A stretch of 11,066 bases of DNA from Gammaproteobacteria bacterium. Lineage in GTDB: Bacteria > Pseudomonadota > Gammaproteobacteria > Poriferisulfidales > Oxydemutatoraceae. Below are positions 1 through 7,186 of this stretch, piece by piece; the stretch's first letter is position 1; each line of letters starts with the position of its first letter. A model generated the notes under the pieces. It did no database searches and was not told the origin of the DNA. It worked only from the letters and a program-made list of their open reading frames with translations. The stretch covers positions 1-11,066 of the forward strand of contig RKSI01000152.1 in the NCBI GenBank assembly GCA_007570905.1. The letters run 5' to 3'. The position numbers and the translations under genes were made by a program.

Positions 1-125
1 TGAGCGGCTTGCTGCTGGGCTACTGGACGGACGCCTGGCTTGATACAAGCCCGCTGTTCATGCTATTATTCGCCGGTCTCGGATTGATTGGCGGCCTGAT
101 GAAAGTGCACAGATTGCTCGTTTAA
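1..125 (+). CDS. atpZ: AtpZ/AtpI-family membrane protein, C-terminal end (5' end outside window)
   Basis: The frame starting at base 3 is open from the left edge and ends at TAA 123-125, giving the last 40 residues of a protein. It shows Gly-rich GLLLGYW, then a polar LDTSP turn, then a hydrophobic helix (LFMLLFAGLGLIGGLM) and a short basic tail, KVHRLLV. This is the typical C-terminal half of the small two-helix AtpZ (ATP synthase 'gene 1') proteins, whose usual motif is G..LG..LD...TSP followed by a membrane helix. Known members sit just before atpI/atpB and are linked to Mg2+ uptake or c-ring assembly. The position directly upstream of atpI fits. Only the tail is visible, so the family call rests on about 40 residues plus context. 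Confidence 0.65.
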   Translation, partial: SGLLLGYWTDAWLDTSPLFMLLFAGLGLIGGLMKVHRLLV

Positions 126-185
126 GGGTGCTCACTTGCAAAGGTGCTCACTTGAAGGGCGCTCACTGGAAGGTGCCCGGTGGAA
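126..185 (+). repeat. Four degenerate copies of a ~15-bp tandem repeat
   Basis: Copies begin near 126, 142, 157 and 171. The first two share the core GGTGCTCACTTG, the third reads GGCGCTCACTGGAA and the fourth GGTGCCCGGTGGAA. The array starts right after the atpZ stop and precedes atpI. Because the unit is 15 nt it preserves frame: if translation began at TTG 136 it would encode repeated SLEG-like pentapeptides. I see no known operator in it. Confidence 0.7.
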
Positions 186-228
186 GACTGGCTTGCAGCC
201 CCGCCAACTCCCGTTCGCAACGCCGCCC

Positions 229-250
229 ACAAAACCGCGTACAAAACCGC
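229..250 (+). repeat. Short direct repeat ACAAAACCGC x2 in the atpI leader
   Basis: The 10-mer occurs at 229-238 and again at 241-250, separated by two bases. It lies in the A/C-rich part of the leader before the atpI start. No function is evident, and I could not place a convincing -35/-10 pair around it. Confidence 0.5.
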
Positions 251-300
251 ACACAACATCATTCGCAATAAATGCAGTGTATGGCATTGGAAAAAAGCTT

Positions 301-648
301 GTGCAACGACAGGTTGTCGCCGCGCTGGCCGTGTCAGCCGGCTTTTTTTTCATGCAGGGGCAGGCGCCCGCGTGGGCGGCATGGTCGGCGCTTTACGGCG
401 GACTGGTCGCGGTATTGCTGTCGCTCGTTCTTGCGGTGCAAATGAGACGCCTCGACAAGCGGCTTGAAAACAAGGAAATGGTAAGCACAGGATTGTTGGT
501 TATCGGCATCGCGCCGCGCATGTTGCTGGTGCTTGTCGCCTTTGCCGCCGGCATCATCGTGTTGCGCCTTGAGCCGCTGCCGATGCTCGCCGCCTTCACA
601 GTCTGCTATCTGGCCTGGTGGCTCAGCCTGCGCGAGGCCCGCAAATGA
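301..648 (+). CDS. atpI: ATP synthase subunit I (AtpI)
   Basis: This is a small integral membrane protein encoded first in many atp operons. It is thought to help assemble the c-ring or to move Mg2+ and is not a structural part of the enzyme. From GTG 301 it is 115 residues with four hydrophobic segments: VVAALAVSAGFFFM, the Gly/Ala-rich WSALYGGLVAVLLSLVLAV (the characteristic S-x-L-x-GGL motif), LLVIGIAPRMLLVLVAFAAGI and MLAAFTVCYLAWWL. The frame is open from TTG 136, and GTG 277 is another option. I prefer 301 because GGA at 289-291 gives a suitably spaced ribosome site and the usual family length; the stretch before it is repetitive and Pro-rich. The stop overlaps the atpB ATG (ATGA, 645-648). 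The codons around 337-350 also form a terminator-like hairpin (separate entry). Family call fairly sure, start uncertain. Confidence 0.75.
   Translation: MQRQVVAALAVSAGFFFMQGQAPAWAAWSALYGGLVAVLLSLVLAVQMRRLDKRLENKEMVSTGLLVIGIAPRMLLVLVAFAAGIIVLRLEPLPMLAAFTVCYLAWWLSLREARK
324..350 (+). terminator. Intrinsic-terminator-like hairpin inside the 5' part of atpI
   Basis: GCTGGC (324-329) pairs with GCCGGC (337-342), giving six base pairs with one G-U, around a 7-nt loop. It is followed at once by eight T (343-350). This is the textbook shape of a Rho-independent terminator, but it lies about 8 codons into atpI and is read as Ala-Gly-Phe-Phe-Phe. Active translation would suppress it, so it could act as an attenuator or be coincidental. 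Confidence 0.4.
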
Positions 649-1481
649 GCGACGGCGGCGAAAAAATGACCTCGGTTGAATACATCCAGCACCACCTGAC
701 CAACCTCTGCGTCGGCGCCGACTGCGAATCCCAGGCCATCGTCAAACTCAACGCATGGCACCTCGACACCATCTTCTTCAGCGTGGTGCTCGGCGCGCTG
801 ATTGTGCTGCTGGCGTGGCGCGTCGGACGCCGCGTGACCGCGGGCGAACCGTCGGGGCTGGTCAATGTCGCCGAGATGCTGGTCGAGTTCGTCAACAAAC
901 AAATCGCCGATGTGTTCCCCAAACCCAACCCGCTCATCGGCCCGATGTCGCTGACCATCTTCCTGTGGGTGCTGCTGATGAACGCGATGGACCTGGTGCC
1001 GGTGGACCTGCTGCCCGAGGCGGCCAAACTTGTCGGCGTGCATTACCTGAAAGTGGTGCCCACCACCGACATCAGCACCACCCTCGCGCTGGCGCTCAGC
1101 GTGTTCGCGCTGACGATTTTCTACGGCCTGCGGGTCAAGGGCGCCGCCGGCTACATCAAGAGTTTCCTGTTTCATCCGTTCGGCAAGTTTCTGGTGCCCT
1201 TCAACATCGTGATGGCCGTCATCGAGGAACTGGCCAAGCCGCTGAGCCTGTCGCTGCGCCTGTTCGGCAACCTGTTTGCCGGCGAACTGGTGTTCCTGCT
1301 GATTGCGCTGATTGGCGGCACGCTCGCGGTCGGCCTGGCCGCGCTGTTCTGGCTGCCGCTGCAAGTCGGTCTTGACCTTGCGTGGCTGATTTTCCACCTG
1401 CTCGTGGTGACGCTGCAGGCCTTCATCTTCATGGTGCTGACCGTGGTCTATCTCGGCATGGCGCACCAGGAGGAACATTGA
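645..1481 (+). CDS. atpB: ATP synthase Fo subunit a
   Basis: This is the membrane stator subunit that holds the two ion half-channels facing the c-ring. ATG 645 gives 278 residues starting MSDGGEKMTSVEYIQHHLTN, matching the E. coli start MASENMTPQDYIGHHL. GAGG at 634-637 is a suitable ribosome site and the start overlaps the atpI stop; ATG 666 and GTG 618 are less likely. The key helix reads LSLRLFGNLFAGE with essential Arg205 (E. coli Arg210) and Glu214 (E. coli Glu219). The last helix reads FHLLVVTLQAFIF with His251 and Gln258 (E. coli His245 and Gln252). The C-terminus MAHQEEH resembles the E. coli end. The gene is intact and of normal length; no oddity seen. Confidence 0.97.
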   Translation: MSDGGEKMTSVEYIQHHLTNLCVGADCESQAIVKLNAWHLDTIFFSVVLGALIVLLAWRVGRRVTAGEPSGLVNVAEMLVEFVNKQIADVFPKPNPLIGPMSLTIFLWVLLMNAMDLVPVDLLPEAAKLVGVHYLKVVPTTDISTTLALALSVFALTIFYGLRVKGAAGYIKSFLFHPFGKFLVPFNIVMAVIEELAKPLSLSLRLFGNLFAGELVFLLIALIGGTLAVGLAALFWLPLQVGLDLAWLIFHLLVVTLQAFIFMVLTVVYLGMAHQEEH

Positions 1482-1505
1482 GATTTTTTATCAAGGAGAA
1501 AGTTA

Positions 1506-1793
1506 ATGACACCTGACATCATTGCAACCATTTACGCCTACACCGCCGTCGGTGTCGGCGTCATCCTCGCCGCCGCCGGCCTCGGCTCGGCCATCGGCTG
1601 GGGGCTGATTTGCGCGAAGACGATCGAGGGCATCGCGCGCCAGCCCGAACTGCGCCCGCAACTGATGACCAACATGTTCATCTTCGCCGGCCTGATGGAA
1701 TCGTTCCCGTTCATCATTCTGGCGTTTGCGATGTGGTTTGTGCTGGCCAACCCGTTCGTCGGGGCGCTGTCAGCCGCGCTGGGCGCCGGATGA
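1506..1793 (+). CDS. atpE: ATP synthase Fo subunit c
   Basis: This subunit forms the rotor ring that carries the coupling ion. It has 95 residues in two membrane helices joined by the polar loop ARQPEL (44-49). Helix 1 has a G-x-G-x-A-x-G-x-G packing motif at 25-33. Helix 2 has the ion-binding carboxylate as Glu65 in GLMESFPFI, and the tail ANPFVG is typical of longer c-subunits. AAGGAG (1493-1498) gives a strong ribosome site 7 nt before ATG, fitting the high copy number of this subunit. Residue 32 is Trp where Na+-type rings have Gln32, while Glu65-Ser66 match the Na+ type, so the coupling ion is not obvious. The stop overlaps the atpF ATG (1790-1793). Confidence 0.97.
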   Translation: MTPDIIATIYAYTAVGVGVILAAAGLGSAIGWGLICAKTIEGIARQPELRPQLMTNMFIFAGLMESFPFIILAFAMWFVLANPFVGALSAALGAG

Positions 1794-2260
1794 GCATCAC
1801 CGCGACGCTTTTCGCCCAGGTCGCGGCGTTCGTCATACTCATCTGGCTCGTCAACCGCTTCCTGTGGGGGCCGCTGACGAAGGCGATGGACGAGCGCCGC
1901 CGCACGGTCGCCGAAGGGCTGGCCGCCGGCGAGCAGGGCCGCAAGGACCTGGAAGAATCGCAGGCGCGCATCCGCCTGATGGAGGAAGAGGCGCGCAACC
2001 AGGCCGCCAATGTCATCGTCCAGGCCGAGAAGCGCGCCACCGGCATCGTCGAAGAGGCGAAGGCCGCCGCGCGCGAGGAAGCCGGGCGCATCAAGCACGC
2101 GGCGCAGAGCGAGATTGAGCAGCAGGTGTTGCAGGCGCGCGAGAGTCTGCGGCGCGAAGTCGGCGGCATAGTCATCGCCGGCAGCGAACGCATCCTGCGC
2201 AAGGAAGTGGACGCCGCCGCGCACGCCGCGGCGCTGCGCGAACTGGAAAGCCGCCTGTAA
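1790..2260 (+). CDS. atpF: ATP synthase Fo subunit b
   Basis: This is the peripheral stalk subunit: an N-terminal membrane helix anchors a long charged coiled coil that holds delta and alpha3beta3 still against rotation. From ATG 1790 it is 156 residues, the same as E. coli. MSITATLFAQVAAFVILIWLV is the membrane anchor, followed by NRFLWGPLTKAMDERRRTVAEGL, which matches the family pattern at the membrane exit. Residues 40-140 are rich in Glu, Ala, Arg and Lys (coiled coil). A longer open frame reaches back into atpE, but ATG 1790 is chosen from homology and the ATGA overlap with the atpE stop, which implies translational coupling. A single b gene is present, with no b' paralogue. Confidence 0.96.
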   Translation: MSITATLFAQVAAFVILIWLVNRFLWGPLTKAMDERRRTVAEGLAAGEQGRKDLEESQARIRLMEEEARNQAANVIVQAEKRATGIVEEAKAAAREEAGRIKHAAQSEIEQQVLQARESLRREVGGIVIAGSERILRKEVDAAAHAAALRELESRL

Positions 2261-2262
2261 CG

Positions 2263-2799
2263 ATGGCGGAATTAATCACGGCGGCCAGGCCCTACGCGCG
2301 CGCCGCGTTTGAATTCGCGCGCGAGCACGACGCCGTTGACAGATGGTCGCGGTCGCTGGCGCTGCTGGCGGCGGCGGCGTCGGACGACGCCGTCAAGCGC
2401 CTGATACAAGACCCGCGCTGCCCGCCGTCGCGCATCGCCGATTTGATGGCCGGCGTCGCCGGCGACGCCGCCGACGGCCATGTCCGCAACTTCGTGCAAC
2501 TGCTGGCCGCCAACCGCCGCCTCGCGCTGGCGGCGCCGATTGCCGACTTGTTCACGGCCTACCGCGCCGCCGCCGAACAGCGCATGCAGGCCGGGATTGT
2601 CAGCGCGTTCGCGCTTGAGCCGGCGCAGCAAGAGGCCATCCGCGCGGCGCTGGCGCGGCGCATGGGCAAGGAAGTGGAGGTTGAGTGCCGGGTGGACCCG
2701 GCGCTGCTCGCCGGCGCCGTGGTGCGCGCCGGCGACTTCGTGATGGACGGCTCGCTGCGGGGCCGTCTCGACAAACTGGCCGCCGAACTGGCCCACTGA
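2263..2799 (+). CDS. atpH: ATP synthase F1 subunit delta
   Basis: This subunit (OSCP homologue) caps alpha3beta3 and binds the b-subunit stalk. It has 178 residues, close to E. coli's 177. The N-terminus AELITAARPYARAAFEFA matches the conserved start of the helical domain. The C-terminal AGAVVRAGDFVMDGSLRGRLDKLA matches the family signature G-x-x-I/V-R-x-G-D-x-V-x-DGS-x-x-G-R-L. The middle is a variable Ala-rich helical region, as usual. ATG lies 2 nt after the atpF stop with no clear ribosome site of its own, so it probably relies on coupling. Confidence 0.96.
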   Translation: MAELITAARPYARAAFEFAREHDAVDRWSRSLALLAAAASDDAVKRLIQDPRCPPSRIADLMAGVAGDAADGHVRNFVQLLAANRRLALAAPIADLFTAYRAAAEQRMQAGIVSAFALEPAQQEAIRAALARRMGKEVEVECRVDPALLAGAVVRAGDFVMDGSLRGRLDKLAAELAH

Positions 2800-2838
2800 C
2801 CCGCAACCATCAAAGACAAAGACACAAGGAATGAAATC

Positions 2839-4380
2839 ATGCAATTAAGTCCCACTGAAATCAGCGGTCTTATCAAGAAGAAGATCGAGAACTTCGAGGC
2901 GCCGCCCGAGGCGCGCACCGAAGGCACCATCGTCGGCCTGACCGACGGCATCGTGCGCGCCCACGGGCTGCGCGATGTTATGTACGGCGAGATGATTCAG
3001 TTCAGGGACGACCTCTACGGCATGGCGCTGAACCTCGAGCGCGACTCGGTCGGCGCCGTCGTGCTGGGCGACTACGAGGGCCTGAAAGAGGGCGACTCCT
3101 GCTACTGCACCGGGCGCATACTCGAGGTGCCGGTCGGCCCGGAACTGGAGGGCCGCGTCGTCGATGCGCTCGGCAACCCGCTCGACGGCAAGGGGCCGAT
3201 TAACGCGCAACAGACATCGCCGGTCGAGAAAGTCGCGCCCGGCGTGATTACGCGCCAGTCCGTCAGCCAGCCGGTGCAGACCGGCCTGAAGGCGATCGAC
3301 TCGATGGTGCCGATAGGCCGCGGCCAGCGCGAGTTGATTATCGGCGACCGCCAGGTCGGCAAGACCGCGGTGGCGGTGGACACCATCATCAACCAGAAGG
3401 GCGGCGATTTGATTTGCATTTATGTCGCGGTCGGGCAGAAGCAGTCGTCGGTCGCGGGCGTCGTCCGCAAACTGGAGGAATACGGCGCGATGGAACACAC
3501 CATCGTCGTCGCCGCCAGCGCGTCGGACCCGGCGTCCATGCAGTTTCTGGCGCCTTTCTCCGGCTGCGCGATGGGCGAGTATTACCGCGACAGCGGGCGC
3601 GACGCGCTGATTATCTACGACGACCTGACCAAGCAGGCGTGGGCCTACCGCCAGATTTCGCTGCTGCTGCGCCGTCCGCCGGGGCGCGAGGCGTATCCCG
3701 GCGATGTCTTTTACCTGCACTCGCGCCTGCTCGAGCGCGCCGCGCGCGTCAATCCGCTGTATGTCGAGAAGGCCACCGGCGGCAAGGTCAGGGAGCGCAC
3801 CGGCTCGCTGACGGCGCTGCCGATTATCGAGACGCAGGCCGGCGATGTGTCGGCGTTCGTGCCGACCAATGTGATTTCCATCACCGACGGCCAGATATTT
3901 CTCGAGACCGACTTGTTCAACTCCGGTTTCCGTCCGGCTATGAACGCCGGGCTGAGCGTGTCGCGCGTCGGCGGCGCGGCGCAGACCAAGGTCATCAAGA
4001 AACTCGGCGGCGGCATCCGCCTGGCGCTGGCGCAATACCGCGAACTGGCGGCGTTCTCGCAGTTCGCCTCCGACCTTGACGAGCAGACGCGCAAGCAACT
4101 GGAGCGCGGCGAGCGCATCATGGAATTGATGAAGCAGAAGCAGTATTCGCCGCTGAAAACCGCCGAGATGGCGGTGTCGCTGTTCGCCGCCGACCGCGGC
4201 TATCTCGACGACATTGAAACCGCCAAGGTGGGCGCGTTTGAGGAGGCGCTGCACGCATACATGCGCGGCGAGCACGCCGCGCTGATGCGGCAACTCGATG
4301 AAACCGCCGACTTCAACGACGACATAGAGAAGCAGATGAAGCAGGCGCTCGAGTCGTTCAAGGCCGGCGGCGCCTGGTAA
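2839..4380 (+). CDS. atpA: ATP synthase F1 subunit alpha
   Basis: This is the non-catalytic nucleotide-binding subunit of the alpha3beta3 head. It is 513 residues, the same as E. coli. The N-terminus (MQLSPTEISGLIKKKIENF) is the delta-contacting helix, followed by the beta-barrel domain. The P-loop at 169-176 reads GDRQVGKT; the usual residue at 173 is Thr, here Val. ALIIYDDLTKQAWAYRQISLLLRRPPGREAYPGDVFYLHSRLLERAA-type sequence follows (written here only as the region 256-302). SVSRVGGAAQTK carries the arginine finger Arg376 that reaches the catalytic site of beta. The C-terminal helical domain is complete. AAGGA at 2826-2830 serves as ribosome site, and a 39-nt gap separates it from atpH. 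Confidence 0.98.
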   Translation: MQLSPTEISGLIKKKIENFEAPPEARTEGTIVGLTDGIVRAHGLRDVMYGEMIQFRDDLYGMALNLERDSVGAVVLGDYEGLKEGDSCYCTGRILEVPVGPELEGRVVDALGNPLDGKGPINAQQTSPVEKVAPGVITRQSVSQPVQTGLKAIDSMVPIGRGQRELIIGDRQVGKTAVAVDTIINQKGGDLICIYVAVGQKQSSVAGVVRKLEEYGAMEHTIVVAASASDPASMQFLAPFSGCAMGEYYRDSGRDALIIYDDLTKQAWAYRQISLLLRRPPGREAYPGDVFYLHSRLLERAARVNPLYVEKATGGKVRERTGSLTALPIIETQAGDVSAFVPTNVISITDGQIFLETDLFNSGFRPAMNAGLSVSRVGGAAQTKVIKKLGGGIRLALAQYRELAAFSQFASDLDEQTRKQLERGERIMELMKQKQYSPLKTAEMAVSLFAADRGYLDDIETAKVGAFEEALHAYMRGEHAALMRQLDETADFNDDIEKQMKQALESFKAGGAW

Positions 4381-4425
4381 CGGCGCCGGCGGGCCGGGAA
4401 CCACGGAACACGGGAGGGCGCGGCG

Positions 4426-5289
4426 ATGTCGGGCGAGAAGGAAATCCGCACGCAGATTGCCAGCATCGGCAACACCCAGAAAATCACCAAGGCGATGGAA
4501 ATGGTCGCCGCCAGCAAGATGCGCCGCGCGCAGGAGCGCATGGCGTCAAGCCGCCCCTACGCCGAGCGCATTCGCCAGGCCATCGGCCATGTCGCCGGGG
4601 CGCAGCACGAATACCGCCACCCGTACCTGGTGGCGCGCGACGAGGTCAAGGGCGCCGGTTTCATCATCGTCTCCACCGACCGCGGCCTGTGCGGCGGCCT
4701 TAACATCAACCTGTTCAAGGCCGCCTTCGGCGCCATCAAGGAATGGCAGGACAAGGGCGCGAAAGTGCGGGTGACGGTCATCGGCAACAAGGCGCTCGGC
4801 TTTTTCAGGCGCTACGCCGAGATTGTGTCGCAGGCGACGCACCTGGGCGACACGCCGCACATTGAACAGTTAATCGGCCCCGTCAAGCCGATGCTCGACG
4901 CCTACACCGACGGCGGGATAGACCGCCTGTTCCTGGTGGAAAACCAGTTTGTCAACACGATGACGCAGAAGCCGCGCGTGTCGCAGTTGATTCCGACGAC
5001 GGGCCTCGAAGAAGACGAGGCCGCCGGGCGGCTGTGGGACTACATTTACGAGCCGGAGGCGCGCTCGGTGCTGGACACCATGCTGAAGCGCTACATCGAA
5101 TCGCAAATCTACCAGGCGGTGGTCGAGAATGTCGCGTGCGAGATGGCGGCGCGCATGGTGGCGATGAAAAGCGCGTCGGAAAACGCGGGCGAGTTGATAG
5201 GGCAGTTGCAACTGGCCTACAACAAGGCGCGCCAGGCCGCGATTACACAGGAAATATCGGAAATTGTCGGAGGCGCGGCGGCGGTTTGA
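4426..5289 (+). CDS. atpG: ATP synthase F1 subunit gamma
   Basis: This is the central rotor shaft that turns inside alpha3beta3 and couples to the c-ring. It has 287 residues, equal to E. coli. The N-terminal helix contains IRTQIASIGNTQKITKAMEM followed by VAASKMRRAQ, and the C-terminal helix contains ENVACEMAARMVAMKSASEN and YNKARQAAITQEISEIVGGA, the paired coiled-coil helices of the shaft. The Rossmann-like middle domain has STDRGLCGGLNINLFK. GGAGG at 4413-4417 is the ribosome site. There is no insertion of the cyanobacterial/chloroplast type. Confidence 0.97.
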   Translation: MSGEKEIRTQIASIGNTQKITKAMEMVAASKMRRAQERMASSRPYAERIRQAIGHVAGAQHEYRHPYLVARDEVKGAGFIIVSTDRGLCGGLNINLFKAAFGAIKEWQDKGAKVRVTVIGNKALGFFRRYAEIVSQATHLGDTPHIEQLIGPVKPMLDAYTDGGIDRLFLVENQFVNTMTQKPRVSQLIPTTGLEEDEAAGRLWDYIYEPEARSVLDTMLKRYIESQIYQAVVENVACEMAARMVAMKSASENAGELIGQLQLAYNKARQAAITQEISEIVGGAAAV

Positions 5290-5330
5290 CGCCGGCGCGC
5301 GGCCCGACTCTTGCAAGGAGAAACAAAAAC

Positions 5331-6710
<1,380 letters not shown>

Positions 6711-6716
6711 CGCGCC

Positions 6717-7133
6717 ATGGCCACCATCCGCACCCACATCGTCAGCGCCGAGGAGGAAATCTTCAGCGGCGATGTCAGCGCCGTGTTCGCGTCGGCGGAG
6801 ATGGGCGAGGTCGGCATCTTTCCGCGCCACGCGCCGTTCCTGTCGCGGCTGCGCCCTGGCGAGATTCGCATCCGCGTTGACGGCGAACCCGACCGCCACT
6901 TCTTCGTGTCCGGCGGCATCATAGAGGTGCAGCCCGACATGGTGATGGTGCTGTCCGACACCGCGATGCGCGGCGAGGACCTGGACGAGGCCAAGGCGCT
7001 TGAGGCGCGGCAGCGCGCCGAAGAACTGCTGCAAACCCAGTTGTCCGACATAGAGGCGGCCAGGGCGCTGGCCGAACTCGCCGAAATCGCCGCCCAACTG
7101 CGGATGATCGAGCGCCTGCGAAAAACCAGGTAG
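6717..7133 (+). CDS. atpC: ATP synthase F1 subunit epsilon
   Basis: This subunit links the rotor to the c-ring and can inhibit ATP hydrolysis through its C-terminal helices. It has 138 residues (E. coli 139). The beta-sandwich begins HIVSAEEEIFSGDV and includes GEVGIFPRHAPFLSRLRPG and FVSGGIIEVQPDMVMVLSDTA, all family hallmarks. The C-terminal helical hairpin from about residue 86 (GEDLDEAKALEARQRAEELL onward) is complete and ends in basic RMIERLRKTR. ATG is 6 nt after the atpD stop. Confidence 0.96.
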   Translation: MATIRTHIVSAEEEIFSGDVSAVFASAEMGEVGIFPRHAPFLSRLRPGEIRIRVDGEPDRHFFVSGGIIEVQPDMVMVLSDTAMRGEDLDEAKALEARQRAEELLQTQLSDIEAARALAELAEIAAQLRMIERLRKTR

Positions 7134-7143
7134 CGAACTTCCG

Positions 7144-7166
7144 GGCGCGGCGGCCCCGCCTGCGCC
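7144..7166 (+). other. GC-rich hairpin between atpC and glmU
   Basis: GGCGC (7144-7148) plus GGCG (7149-7152) can pair with CGCC (7157-7160) plus GCGCC (7162-7166), with one bulged T at 7161 and a 4-nt loop. No T-run follows, so a simple intrinsic terminator is unlikely. It may be an mRNA processing or stability element separating the atp genes from glmUS, or chance in GC-rich DNA. Just downstream, ATG 7167 opens a 7-codon frame whose TGA (7188-7190) overlaps the glmU ATG. Confidence 0.4.
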
Positions 7167-7186
7167 ATGCCATTCGCGGTGACACC

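Noticed and set aside
5034..5330. Upstream extension of the atpD frame into atpG
   Set aside because: It overlaps atpG in another frame and has no beta-subunit homology. ATG 5331 has a ribosome site and the family's normal N-terminus.
7144..7166. Rho-independent terminator at the end of the atp operon
   Set aside because: The stem is strong but no T-run follows; the next bases are ATGCCATTCGCGG.
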